NCBI GenBank assembly: GCA_020853975.1
Contig: JADYXW010000045.1
Coordinates: forward strand, 62,001 to 126,000
Direction: 5' to 3'
Source: Phycisphaerales bacterium
Lineage (GTDB): Bacteria > Planctomycetota > Phycisphaerae > Phycisphaerales > UBA1924
Length of the DNA stretch: 64,000 nucleotides
Part shown: one piece after another, positions 38,189 to 47,646 of the stretch
Layout of the letters: the number at the start of each line of letters is the position of its first letter
Numbering within the stretch: the stretch's first letter is position 1
The notes under the pieces: model-generated
Seen by the model: only the letters and a program-made list of their open reading frames with translations
Databases searched by the model: none
Told to the model about the DNA's origin: nothing
Translations under genes and position numbers: made by a program

Positions 38189-39108
38189 GCATCGTCCGCC
38201 GTGTTGTGTGGGCCATGGTCGCCGGAGCGGTTGGCGTGTGCGTCCCCGCGGGGTGCGAATCCCAGCCCTTGGCGCCGGGCGAGATTCCCTCGCCCGCCAG
38301 GCCGGTCGAGGGCTGGAAGAGGCCATTGCCCGCCTGGGCGGAGATCGCAAGGTCGTACAACGCGAGGCTCGAAGGGCTGGATCGCCTCCGGGCGCCGGTG
38401 ACGGTGGTCGTCGAGGCGCCCGACGGCGATGGCGGCAGACGCAAGGACCAGTTGGAGGGCAACCTCCAGATCATCCTGCCGGATCGTGTCGCGCTCCGCC
38501 TGGACAAGGTCGGCCAGACGGTCTTTCAGGTCGGGTGCGACCCCAAGAAGTACTGGTCGTTGGACTTCACCGGGGAGCCAGTGGCCCTCGTGGGCCTGCA
38601 CGCGAAGATCGGCCCCGGGTCCGGGGCGAGGCTGGGGGTGCCCGTGCACCCGTTTGACCTCATCGACCTGCTTGCGATCACCCCCCTGCCCGCGAACGCG
38701 AGGGGCGCTCGGGCCGAGTGGTCCGTGAGCAGGGAGAACCTGATCGTGACTCTCCCCGCCCGCGCCGGGTCCGGAGTCGCACGCCGGCTGACGCTGGACG
38801 CCCGGTCGATGTACCCGACCAAGGTCGAACTTCTGGACGCAAAGGGGGAAGTGCTGGCCCGCGGGGACCTCAGCCGCTATGTGACCGTTGAGTTGCCCGG
38901 CGTTGCCATCAGCCGCACGCGGATCGCAGAACGGTATGAGGTGGTGCTGCCCGGGCAGGACACGCGGGTGACGCTCAGCGTGTACGACCCGAAGAACCCC
39001 GGAGGCTCGATGCGGGCCCAGTCCTTCGATTTCGAGGCGCTTTGCGCGGCCTACGGCGTGGAGAAGGTGTACGACCTTGATAGGCCCGCAACCGGGAGCA
39101 AGCCGTAA
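38185..39108 (+). CDS. Lipoprotein, possibly LolA/DUF4292-like
   Basis: Lipobox-like VCVPAGCESQP; beta-rich body. Confidence 0.6.
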   Translation: MSIVRRVVWAMVAGAVGVCVPAGCESQPLAPGEIPSPARPVEGWKRPLPAWAEIARSYNARLEGLDRLRAPVTVVVEAPDGDGGRRKDQLEGNLQIILPDRVALRLDKVGQTVFQVGCDPKKYWSLDFTGEPVALVGLHAKIGPGSGARLGVPVHPFDLIDLLAITPLPANARGARAEWSVSRENLIVTLPARAGSGVARRLTLDARSMYPTKVELLDAKGEVLARGDLSRYVTVELPGVAISRTRIAERYEVVLPGQDTRVTLSVYDPKNPGGSMRAQSFDFEALCAAYGVEKVYDLDRPATGSKP

Positions 39109-40775
39109 TGCGGTCCTTCGCGGCGGCGTTCCTCGCGGTGCTGTGGCTGGCGGCCTTTCAGGCGGCTTCTCAGCCCCTTGTCACCGCCGGAGGCGTGACC
39201 CGCGAGCCCGAGGATGACTTGGGCGGTTGGGTCGTGCTGCCGGAGGTTCCCGCTCCGCAGGCCACGCTCTTGTTCGTCCCTCCGCGTGGGGCGAGCGTGC
39301 CCCCGGGGCAGGTGATACCAGTACGTTCACTGGTGAGTACGCCCCTGTTCGCAGCAGCCCAGAGGGGGCGAGTGTTCATGGTCTTCGAGGCCACGCAGGC
39401 GAAGGCGTTCCGTGGCGAGGGACAGCCCAAGCCTCGCGGCGTGTATTCGATCTCCGCCGAGCGGGCGGGCAAGGCGGCCTGGGAGTTCCTCCCGCCCGAC
39501 CGGCTGGATGTGCACCCCTCGCTTGGGGGTGACGGGGCCGTGCTGGGACTCGGCGCCACCTCGGATGAGTTGTTCGCGCTGCGCCGGATGCCCGACGGCG
39601 TCCTGGTGCTCGACGTTCTGACCCACGAGGGTTGGAGCCCCGTGCTGCTGCCTGCACCGTGGGTCAAGCAGGCTCCGGAGTCGGTTGTGCTCGTCGGCTG
39701 CGGGGCCGGAATTGGACTTGCCACGGTCGGCGCCGCGTCAATCGAGTGGTGGGTCGGCACGCGACCAACAGCGGATTCGGAAACGGCCTCGCCGACTGCA
39801 CCAGAAGCAGAAGCCAACCCGGCGCCCGAGGCTGTTGTCCCGTTGGTGCCGATGGCCTGGAAGCGGTCGGTGCTGACGCTGCCCTCAGAGCTGCGTGACG
39901 CGGCGGACCTGCAGGTCGCAACCGCGGGGAGGCGGCTCGTCGCCGGTGGCCGTGCCGGGGGCGTGTGGAAGGGCTGGGCCTGGAATCTCTCCGCGGCGGG
40001 CGAGGCGGGATCGCCGCCGATCCGGCTTGCGGACGTGGCCGCTCCCGAGGCCCCAGCCGGTGTGGTGGGCCTGCCCGGGGGCACGGTCGGGGACCGGGTC
40101 GTATTGGTCATGCTGCCCGCGCCGGGGGCCACCGACCCCCGCAAGCGCGTTGAACTCGCGGAGCTCTCGGCAGGGACCGGGCGAGAGCTCTACCGCGGGC
40201 CGGCCTCGATGAAGGGGGCCGTGGGCACGAGGGACTACGCGGTGGTGGGCGTGGCGCTGGTGATGGCGATCGCCATGGTGCTGGGGATCGTGGTCAACCC
40301 GAGCCGCGCGGCGATCTCTCTGCCCGACCATTGCAGCATCGCGGAGCCTCTAAGGCGGGTCGTGGCGTCGCTCATCGACCTGACGGTGGGGGTGTTTATC
40401 GTGGCCAGAGTCCTGCGGGTGGAACTCGGCGGCATCGGGGAGCTCTCGTGGTGGATGTCGCTCGACGGGCAGTGGGCCCTGGTCTCGCTCGTGGGAGTCA
40501 TGATCCTTCAGGGCGCTGTTTTGGAGGGAATGCTCGGGCGCACCTTGGGAAAGTCCCTCACCGGGTGCCTGGTGGTTGACGTGAGAGCGGGCGCTCAGGA
40601 GGAGCCAAGGCCGGCGGGGCTGCTGCGGGCTCTCCTTCGTAACGGGATCAAGTGGGGCGTGCCCCCTCTCGGCCTGACGGGACTCCTGGACGCGGGGGGA
40701 CGGGGGAGGCCGGATCAGTTCGCGGGGTCGGCGGTGGTCAGCCTCGACCCCGACGACGCCGAGGGGGATGAATAA
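39108..40775 (+). CDS. RDD-family membrane protein with long N-terminal extracytoplasmic (propeller-like) region
   Basis: C-term PLRRVVASLIDLTVGVFIVARV...GRTLGKSLTGCLVVD RDD pattern. Confidence 0.7.
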   Translation: MRSFAAAFLAVLWLAAFQAASQPLVTAGGVTREPEDDLGGWVVLPEVPAPQATLLFVPPRGASVPPGQVIPVRSLVSTPLFAAAQRGRVFMVFEATQAKAFRGEGQPKPRGVYSISAERAGKAAWEFLPPDRLDVHPSLGGDGAVLGLGATSDELFALRRMPDGVLVLDVLTHEGWSPVLLPAPWVKQAPESVVLVGCGAGIGLATVGAASIEWWVGTRPTADSETASPTAPEAEANPAPEAVVPLVPMAWKRSVLTLPSELRDAADLQVATAGRRLVAGGRAGGVWKGWAWNLSAAGEAGSPPIRLADVAAPEAPAGVVGLPGGTVGDRVVLVMLPAPGATDPRKRVELAELSAGTGRELYRGPASMKGAVGTRDYAVVGVALVMAIAMVLGIVVNPSRAAISLPDHCSIAEPLRRVVASLIDLTVGVFIVARVLRVELGGIGELSWWMSLDGQWALVSLVGVMILQGAVLEGMLGRTLGKSLTGCLVVDVRAGAQEEPRPAGLLRALLRNGIKWGVPPLGLTGLLDAGGRGRPDQFAGSAVVSLDPDDAEGDE

Positions 40776-40864
40776 AGAGGATTGCGGCAAGGGCGTCAGG
40801 TGCTCAACCGACCCCCCCTCTCGTGCCGATAACACGTCAGGTCCCGGGGCGCGGGTCCTGCGCG

Positions 40865-43390
40865 ATGGCTGCAGAAACGGACAACACCCAGAACGGACTG
40901 CCGGGCACAGGCCGGCCCAGGCCCCTGCGCGAGCTGTGGCAGGTGCCGGCGCTGGTCGCGGGCGTGCTGGTGCTTGGCGGCGCCGTGGTAACGGCGGTGA
41001 TGACCGCCCCCACGCCGGACCTCACGACAGACCTCGAGCGGGCGGCGAAGGCGGTCGAGCGAGCGGACTACGCGGGCGCTCTCGCGACGCTGAACAAGTC
41101 GGTGCTTCCCCACATCGCGGAGGGGCACCTGGGGCGGGAGCAGCTCGCGGAGTTTCACCTGCTGCGTGCCCGCAGCCTGTTTCTGGGCCAGCAGGAGGCT
41201 GGGCTGGACCGCCGCGCAAACCATGAGAACATCCTGAAGGAATACACGAGCGCGGAGCGGCTGAGCGCCGCGCTGAGTGCGGATGACCAGTACTACCTCG
41301 CGCGTACCCGGCTCTCGCTCGGAGAGCTTCCCGAAGCGGTGGGGCACGTCGACAAGCTCCCGGCGGAGGCCGTCTCTCGGCGGGTGGAGGTGCTGAGGGC
41401 GGTGGCGGAGGGGTCGCTCGCGGGCACGCCCCCGAACCACGCGCTGGCGATGGAGATGATCAACCGGATCAACGCGGAGCCCGGCCTGAGCGTTGACGAC
41501 CGGGTGTGGGCGCTGTCGAAGCAGGCGGACGTGTTGATCGCGAGCGGGTTTTCCGCGGACGCCGTCAGCCGGATCGTGCGGACCATCCCGCGCCTGGAGG
41601 GCGCCGGGCGGGAGCTGATGGGCGAGCTTCTGGTGATGCTGGGGCGTGCGTACCTGGCGGAGGCGTCGGCGACGCACGACCCGGCGGTGGCGGCGGACTG
41701 CCTGTACGAGGCCGGCAGGCAGCTCGCGCGGGCGTCGGAGATGATCGGCGCCGACCACGCGCAGTCCTGGCTTGTGACGCTGCTGCGGGCCGAGATCGCG
41801 CACCACCAGGGAGAGCTCGAGCCCGCGCGACGCGGGTATCGAACGGTTCTGGACGACTACGGGTTCTCCGATGGCCGGGCCGCGGCCCTGCTCGGGCTTG
41901 CGGAGGTCGAGGCGCAGCGCAACCTCGAGGGAGGGGACGTTCCCGCGGAGGAGGCGCTCGGGCTATACGAGCAGCTCGTGGACGCGATGGCTGCCCGGGG
42001 GCCCTCGGCCCAGCACGCGGCCCAGTCGGAGAGCGAGTTCGCGATCTCATCGGGTGAAGTCACGCCCGCGCGGGCGGGGTCGAGCCTGCTCTCGAGGTTC
42101 AAGGAGCAGTTCGAGCTGGGCAACCATGAGTTGGCTCAGCGGTACGCGGCACTCGCGGAGCGTGTGTGGGGTGAAGAGCAGTCACCCGCAGAACTGATGC
42201 TGGGCCTGGCGGAGGTGCACAAGCGGCTCGCGGAGGAAGTGCTGGCCGCCGCGGGCGGGGATGGTCTCATGGGGCTGGCCGAGGCCGACGCGGGCACGCA
42301 GCGAGAGGCCCGCTCTCACCTCATGCAGGCGGGCGACTATTACAAGCGGCACGCGGCGAAGGTCGTGCTGACGGACGCGGAGGGATACGCCCGCAGCGTG
42401 TGGGACAGCGCGGACGCGTTCGACCGCGCGGGAGATCTGCAGGCCTCGACCGCTGCGTTCCAGCAGTTTGCCGCCGATTTCCCGAGCGATCCCAGGCACG
42501 CGGAGGCCGTGTTCAGGCTGGCGCAGGCGTCGATGGCGGCGGGGGACGTCGAGCGGGCGGCCGGGCTGTTCCAGGAACTGATCGACTCGCGTGGATCCGC
42601 GACGGGCGCGGGAGAGTTCGCCGACCTGAGCTTTGTGCCACTGGCGCGGGCGCTGCTGCTGGACGCGGACCCGGCCAACGACACCAGGGCGGAGTCGTTC
42701 CTGGTGCGGGTTGTCGATGGCGAGGTGGCGGGTCCGTCGAGCCCGGTCTTCCGCGATGGGCTGCGGGAACTCGCGGACCACCTGCACCGGACTGGGCGGT
42801 TCGCGGGGGCGATCCAGCGGTACACGCAGTATATCGAGGTCATGGAGGATCGGGACACAGTCGTGGAGTACAAGCTGGCGGAGTCGTGCCGGGGCCTCGC
42901 GACGGAGATCGAGCGGGCGCTGCGCACCGGCATGCCGGAGGGGACCAAGCGCGAGCTGGGTGCGCAGCGAGACGGGCACCTGGAGCGGGCCCAGGCGCTG
43001 TACGCCGGTGCGCGGACGGCGCTGGCCGCGAGGAAAACGCGGAGCACGCTCGAGAGCCTCTATCTGCGGAACGCGACGTTCTACGAGGCGGACTGCGCGT
43101 TTGACCTGGGCGACTTTGCCGGTGCCGCGAGGCTCTACGAGGGGGCGAGGGAGCGCTACAGCAAGGAGCCGGCGGCGCTGGTCGCGATGACGCAGATCGT
43201 CTCGTGCCTGCTGGCGCAGGGCGAGACGGCCAAGGCGCAGATCGCGCAGCAGCGCGCCAAGCGGTTCTACGAGTCGCTGCCCGAGTCTGTGTGGGATGAC
43301 CCCACGCTCCCCATGGGGCGCGAGGGGTGGCAGCGATGGCTGGACGCGCAGGCGGCGCTCACCAGCGCGGGGGGCGGCGGGCTGGATTGA
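40865..43390 (+). CDS. Membrane-anchored TPR-rich protein
   Basis: Single N-terminal TM (LWQVPALVAGVLVLGGAVVTAV) then repeated helical TPR-like segments (FQQFAADFPSDPRHAEAVFRLAQASMAAGD...); start uncertain (ORF opens at 40823). Confidence 0.7.
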   Translation: MAAETDNTQNGLPGTGRPRPLRELWQVPALVAGVLVLGGAVVTAVMTAPTPDLTTDLERAAKAVERADYAGALATLNKSVLPHIAEGHLGREQLAEFHLLRARSLFLGQQEAGLDRRANHENILKEYTSAERLSAALSADDQYYLARTRLSLGELPEAVGHVDKLPAEAVSRRVEVLRAVAEGSLAGTPPNHALAMEMINRINAEPGLSVDDRVWALSKQADVLIASGFSADAVSRIVRTIPRLEGAGRELMGELLVMLGRAYLAEASATHDPAVAADCLYEAGRQLARASEMIGADHAQSWLVTLLRAEIAHHQGELEPARRGYRTVLDDYGFSDGRAAALLGLAEVEAQRNLEGGDVPAEEALGLYEQLVDAMAARGPSAQHAAQSESEFAISSGEVTPARAGSSLLSRFKEQFELGNHELAQRYAALAERVWGEEQSPAELMLGLAEVHKRLAEEVLAAAGGDGLMGLAEADAGTQREARSHLMQAGDYYKRHAAKVVLTDAEGYARSVWDSADAFDRAGDLQASTAAFQQFAADFPSDPRHAEAVFRLAQASMAAGDVERAAGLFQELIDSRGSATGAGEFADLSFVPLARALLLDADPANDTRAESFLVRVVDGEVAGPSSPVFRDGLRELADHLHRTGRFAGAIQRYTQYIEVMEDRDTVVEYKLAESCRGLATEIERALRTGMPEGTKRELGAQRDGHLERAQALYAGARTALAARKTRSTLESLYLRNATFYEADCAFDLGDFAGAARLYEGARERYSKEPAALVAMTQIVSCLLAQGETAKAQIAQQRAKRFYESLPESVWDDPTLPMGREGWQRWLDAQAALTSAGGGGLD

Positions 43391-43435
43391 ACGGGGGTTT
43401 CTTGGGCAGCCCGGAGGGCTGCGGCGGAGGTCAGG

Positions 43436-43909
43436 ATGACACGATCGGGCGCCGAGATGGCGGGCACGGGGACGGCGGGTGAGGCGTGGCGGCGTGAGGT
43501 TGAGGACGCGCTTTCGGCGCTGCCGGGGCTGCTCGGTACGCTGGACGCGCTGAGCCGTCGCCAGAAGGATCACATCGACGCGGACGACGCGGAGGCGCTC
43601 TCGACGCTGGTGGAAGACCGCGCGCGGGTGTTGGATGCGCTGGGTGCCGCCCTCGCCGGCATCGAGAGGCGGCGCGCGGACTGGTCCGTCACGGCTCAGG
43701 ACCGTGCCCGGGTGCAGGCGGCGATCGACGGCGTTGCCACTCTCGCGAACCAGGTGGCCTTGCGCGATCGCGACGACGCGGCACGCATGCGTGCCCGCAG
43801 GGACGATCTCGCCCGGCGGCTCGCGGGGCTGGGGACGGCGAGGCAGGCGGCGGGCGCGTACGCGAGTGTGGCACCGGGCGGGCCCCGCTTCCAGGATCGG
43901 GAGGGCTAA
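43436..43909 (+). CDS. FlgN-like flagellar export chaperone (candidate)
   Basis: All-helical ~157 aa protein immediately upstream of flagellar regulators. Confidence 0.5.
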   Translation: MTRSGAEMAGTGTAGEAWRREVEDALSALPGLLGTLDALSRRQKDHIDADDAEALSTLVEDRARVLDALGAALAGIERRRADWSVTAQDRARVQAAIDGVATLANQVALRDRDDAARMRARRDDLARRLAGLGTARQAAGAYASVAPGGPRFQDREG

Positions 43910-43911
43910 AG

Positions 43912-44805
43912 ATGCAGGCACGCACCGAAGCCGGGTCGATGTCCCCCGCCGAGCTGGGCGAACTGATCGGCGCGTTCAACGAGGTCACCTCGCGCCTGCA
44001 GGGCTCGCACGAGGCGCTCCGGGCCGAAGTCTCCCGGCTGCGGGGGGAGCTGTCGGAGGCCAACGCGCAGGTCGCCCGCTCGCAGAGGCTTGCCGCGCTG
44101 GGCGAGATGGCGGCGGGCATCGCCCACGAGGTGCGCAACCCCCTGGGCTCCATCAGGCTGTACGCGCGCATGCTCGTCCAGGACCTGGGCGACCGCCCGT
44201 CGGAGCGTGGCCTTGCGGAGCGCATCGACGCGGCGACACGGACCGTGGACGCCATCGTGCAGGACGTGCTGACGTTCTCGAGAGAGTTCCGAGTGAGGCG
44301 CGAGGGGACGGAGTTGCACGCGCTGGTGACCCGCGTGCTGGAGTCGTGCCGGCACGACGGGGTGCCGGGGTGGAAGCAGGTGGGGGTGGCGTGCGACGTG
44401 GACGAGGAACTGGTGGTAGACTGCGACGAGAGCCTGCTGCACCAGGCGCTGGTGAACGTGGTCCGCAACGCCTATGAGGCGATGGCGGAGTGCCCGGACC
44501 GGGTTCACGAGCTGCGGGTGTCGGGGAGGACCGACGGGAGTGGGGTGATGCTGGCGGTAGAGGACACGGGGCCCGGCGTAAGCCCGGAGGTGGAGGCGCG
44601 GATGTTCAATCCGTTCTTCACCACACGGCACACCGGGACCGGCCTTGGGCTCGCGATCGTGCACCGAATTGTCGACGCCCACGGTGGGCGGATCAGGGTC
44701 AGGAACAACCAGCCCGGGCATGGAGCCAGGGTCGAGATCGAGATTCCCGCGTCGGGGGCGGGAACGGCGGGCGACCAGCCCGCGAGGCAGGAGGCCGTGG
44801 CATGA
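43912..44805 (+). CDS. Soluble NtrB/FlrB-type sensor histidine kinase
   Basis: LGEMAAGIAHEVRNPLGSIRLYARML H-box; GPGVSPEVEARMFNPFFTTRHTGTGLGLAIVHRIV; no TM or PAS evident. Confidence 0.85.
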   Translation: MQARTEAGSMSPAELGELIGAFNEVTSRLQGSHEALRAEVSRLRGELSEANAQVARSQRLAALGEMAAGIAHEVRNPLGSIRLYARMLVQDLGDRPSERGLAERIDAATRTVDAIVQDVLTFSREFRVRREGTELHALVTRVLESCRHDGVPGWKQVGVACDVDEELVVDCDESLLHQALVNVVRNAYEAMAECPDRVHELRVSGRTDGSGVMLAVEDTGPGVSPEVEARMFNPFFTTRHTGTGLGLAIVHRIVDAHGGRIRVRNNQPGHGARVEIEIPASGAGTAGDQPARQEAVA

Positions 44806-46238
44806 AGACCGTGCTTGTGGTGGACGACAAGGACATGATGCGCGACAGCGTGGTGCAGACGCTCACACGCGCCGGCTTCGAGGTGGCGAGCGTGTCGAGC
44901 GGGCAGGCGGCGGTGGACCACTGCCGCCAGAAGAGGCCCGACGCCATCGTGACGGACATGCGGATGCCGGGCATGACCGGGATCGAGCTCTTGGAGCAGG
45001 TCCGCCGGATCGACGACGACCTGCCCGTGATCGTGATGACCGCGTTCGGCACCATCGAGACCGCGGTCCGCGCCATGAAGCAGGGCGCCTTCGACTACCT
45101 CACCAAGCCCTTCGAGGGCGACGAACTGGTCATCACGGTCAAGCGGGCGGTCGAGCACGCCGGGCTCGTGCGGGAGAACGCGCTGCTCAAGGCGGCGGTG
45201 TGCGCGGGCGGGCCATCCTCCGGCGCCCAGGCCTCGCGTCTGGGGGCCGACCGCCTGATCGGCAGCTCGGAGGTCATGGCCGGCGTGCGGGCGCAACTCC
45301 CCGCGATCTCGGCCTCGACCGGCACGGTGCTCGTCACGGGCGAGTCCGGCGTGGGCAAGGAGGTGGTCGCCCGGGCCATCCACGAGTGCGGGCCGCGTGC
45401 GAGCGGGCCCTACCTCGCGGTGAACTGCGCCGCCCTCTCGGAGTCGCTGCTGGAGAGCGAGCTCTTCGGCCACGAGCGCGGGGCCTTCACCGGCGCCGAG
45501 CGCACCCGCAAGGGCCGCTTCGAGCTCGCCGAGGGGGGCACGCTGCTCTTGGACGAGGTCAGCGAGGTCTCGCCCAAGATCCAGGCCAAGCTCCTCCGCG
45601 TGCTGCAGGAGCGGACGTTCGAACGCGTCGGCAGCAGCTCGCCCATCGGCGTCGACGTGCGCGTCATCGCCACCAGCAACCGCGACCTGCCCGCGGCGTG
45701 CGCCAAGGGGGAGTTCCGCCAGGACCTCTATTACCGCCTCCACGTGCTCCCGATCCGCGTGCCCTCGCTGCGCGAAAGGGCCTTCGACGTGCCCGAACTG
45801 GCGGCGCACTTTGTCTCGCTGGTCTGCAGGCGAGAGGGCAGGCCGGCTCCGGTGTGGGACCCCGCGGCCCAGGCGCTGCTCCGCGATTATTCCTGGCCAG
45901 GGAACGTGCGGGAGCTTCAGAACATCTGCGAGCGGGCGGTGGTGCTCTCGGGGGGGGGCGGCGTGCTTACGCCGGAGCTGATCGCACCCTGGCTCGGGCA
46001 CGCCCCGGTCAGGGTGCCGGTGGGTCAGCAGATCGAGTCCAAGCCCGTTGCGGAGCCCCAGGCCCCCCAGGGCCCCCGTGTGCTCGAGGACATCGAGCGC
46101 GAGGCGATCGTCAAGACGCTCCACATGTTCAGCGGGCACCGGCAGAAGACGGCTGGGGCGCTGGGCATCGGTGTGCGGACGCTCGGCCTCAAGCTCAAGA
46201 AGTGGAAGGGGTTGGGCCTGGTCGACGCGAACCTGTAG
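44802..46238 (+). CDS. NtrC/FlrC-type sigma54-dependent response regulator
   Basis: Receiver domain VLVVDDKDMMRDSV; GESGVGKE, ESELFGHERGAFTGAERTRKGRFE (GAFTGA loop), Fis-type HTH HRQKTAGALGIGVRTLGLKLKKWK. Confidence 0.93.
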   Translation: MKTVLVVDDKDMMRDSVVQTLTRAGFEVASVSSGQAAVDHCRQKRPDAIVTDMRMPGMTGIELLEQVRRIDDDLPVIVMTAFGTIETAVRAMKQGAFDYLTKPFEGDELVITVKRAVEHAGLVRENALLKAAVCAGGPSSGAQASRLGADRLIGSSEVMAGVRAQLPAISASTGTVLVTGESGVGKEVVARAIHECGPRASGPYLAVNCAALSESLLESELFGHERGAFTGAERTRKGRFELAEGGTLLLDEVSEVSPKIQAKLLRVLQERTFERVGSSSPIGVDVRVIATSNRDLPAACAKGEFRQDLYYRLHVLPIRVPSLRERAFDVPELAAHFVSLVCRREGRPAPVWDPAAQALLRDYSWPGNVRELQNICERAVVLSGGGGVLTPELIAPWLGHAPVRVPVGQQIESKPVAEPQAPQGPRVLEDIEREAIVKTLHMFSGHRQKTAGALGIGVRTLGLKLKKWKGLGLVDANL

Positions 46239-46253
46239 ACCATTCCCCAGCGT

Positions 46254-46269
46254 GGGCACGGCCTTTGCG
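46254..46269 (+). promoter_or_regulatory. Candidate sigma54 promoter upstream of flgB
   Basis: GGGCACGGCCTTTGCG matches TGGCACG-N4-TTGCW except both end positions; GG-N10-GC spacing. Confidence 0.6.
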
Positions 46270-46281
46270 AGGCGTCTGCCG

Positions 46282-46719
46282 ATGATCAGCGATCTGGCCA
46301 ACTCGGGCGCGATGCCGGTCCTGCAGGAGGTGTTCTCCTTCGCGGGAGCCCGCCAGAGGCTCCTTGCCCACAACATCGCCAACATCCAGACGCCCGGGTT
46401 CCGGTCGCTTGACGTGTCCGTCCGCCAGTTCCGGGACGATCTGGCCAGGGCGGTCGCCGCCAGGCGGGGCTCCACAGGGGGCCAGCAGGGCGAGCTGGAG
46501 CTCGACGACACCGACGAGATCGAGCGGGGCCCCGAGGGGTTCATGCGGCTGACCCCGGTGACCCGCAGCGGGGCGCCCACCCTCAACTCCGGCAATGACA
46601 GCGATGTCGAGCGGCTGATGCAACGTCTCACGGAGAACACCATGGCGTTCCGCCTCGCCTCGGACCTCATCCGGCGCGAGAATCAGCTGCTCCACACCGC
46701 GATTTCCCAGCGGGTTTAG
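46282..46719 (+). CDS. flgB: Flagellar basal-body rod protein FlgB
   Basis: RQRLLAHNIANIQTPGFRSLDVS; position before flgC. Confidence 0.9.
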   Translation: MISDLANSGAMPVLQEVFSFAGARQRLLAHNIANIQTPGFRSLDVSVRQFRDDLARAVAARRGSTGGQQGELELDDTDEIERGPEGFMRLTPVTRSGAPTLNSGNDSDVERLMQRLTENTMAFRLASDLIRRENQLLHTAISQRV

Positions 46720-46742
46720 TCGTCGTTCGGAGGTGACCACGG

Positions 46743-47162
46743 ATGTACGGCACGCTCGACATATCCACCAGCGGCATGATCGCCCAGCGGGACCGGCTCG
46801 CCGCGATCTCGGCCAATATCGCGAACCGCCACTCCGTCGCCGCGGACGGCACGCCCTACCGGGCCCGCACCGTCAGGCTCGCGGTGGGGGACCCCAGCGC
46901 GACGAACCCCGAGGCCCGCGGCAGGGGCGTGCACGTCGCGAGCATCGAGGAAGACCGTTCTGCGTTCGGGCTGCGCTGGGACCCGGGCAACCCCTTTGCC
47001 GTCAAGGAGGGGCCTCAGGCGGGGTACGTGCTCGAATCCAACGTCAACCCGGTCGTCGAACAGATCAACGCCATGCAGGCCTCCCGGGCCTATGAGGCAA
47101 ACGTGGCGGCGGCCGAGGCGACCAAGACAATGATGGCACAGGCGTTGCGGCTTCTGGCCTGA
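46743..47162 (+). CDS. flgC: Flagellar basal-body rod protein FlgC
   Basis: LDISTSGMIAQRDRLAAISANIANRHS; SNVNPVVEQINAMQASRAYEANVAAAEATKTM. Confidence 0.93.
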   Translation: MYGTLDISTSGMIAQRDRLAAISANIANRHSVAADGTPYRARTVRLAVGDPSATNPEARGRGVHVASIEEDRSAFGLRWDPGNPFAVKEGPQAGYVLESNVNPVVEQINAMQASRAYEANVAAAEATKTMMAQALRLLA

Positions 47163-47182
47163 GCGACTTCGGAGATTGACCC

Positions 47183-47494
47183 ATGACCGACCCGGTCGGA
47201 CTGATCTCGGCGAGCAGCGGGGCGTATGACCCAAGGCGGGCCATCCGCACCCCTGAGGCCCAGGACCCCTCGGTCCCCAGCTTCAAGGATACCCTTCTCG
47301 CGAACCTGAACGAGGCCAACCGCCTTCAGCAGGAGGCGACACGCGCGGTCGAAGACCTGCAGACAGGGCAGCGCCAGGACGTGGAGAACGTCCTCCTCGC
47401 CACCACCAAGGCGGACAACGCCTTCAAGATGCTCCAGGCCCTCCGCAACCGCATGATGGAGGCCTACGACGAGATCAAGCAGATGCGCACCTGA
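47183..47494 (+). CDS. fliE: Flagellar hook-basal body complex protein FliE
   Basis: Position; FKDTLLANLNEANRLQQEATRAVEDLQTG...NALRNRMMEAYDEIKQM-like C-terminus. Confidence 0.88.
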   Translation: MTDPVGLISASSGAYDPRRAIRTPEAQDPSVPSFKDTLLANLNEANRLQQEATRAVEDLQTGQRQDVENVLLATTKADNAFKMLQALRNRMMEAYDEIKQMRT

Positions 47495-47603
47495 TGCGCT
47501 CCGGTCTGGTCGCGGACGCCTCCGGTCCTTTCAAGCGAATCCCACCCGCGGGCCGAAGGTAGGGCAGCCCGCTCCTTGCGCCGTTGCGCAGAGATGGCGG
47601 GCC

Positions 47604-47619
47604 TGGCGTAAGGATTGCG
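47604..47619 (+). promoter_or_regulatory. Candidate sigma54 promoter upstream of fliF
   Basis: TGGCGTAAGGATTGCG: TGGC...TTGC with GG-N10-GC spacing; AGGGAGG SD at 47631 and ATG at 47647 follow. Confidence 0.6.
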
Positions 47620-47646
47620 CCACGACGGGCAGGGAGGCCCCCCGCG

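Noticed and set aside
43406-43422. Perfect GCAGCCC-GGA-GGGCTGC hairpin as a terminator
   Set aside because: No downstream T-tract; it could be a structural element before the FlgN-like gene but evidence is too thin to call.
44505-46670. 721-aa minus-strand ORF opposite the sigma54 activator
   Set aside because: Antisense of a gene with all sigma54-activator motifs; compositional artefact.
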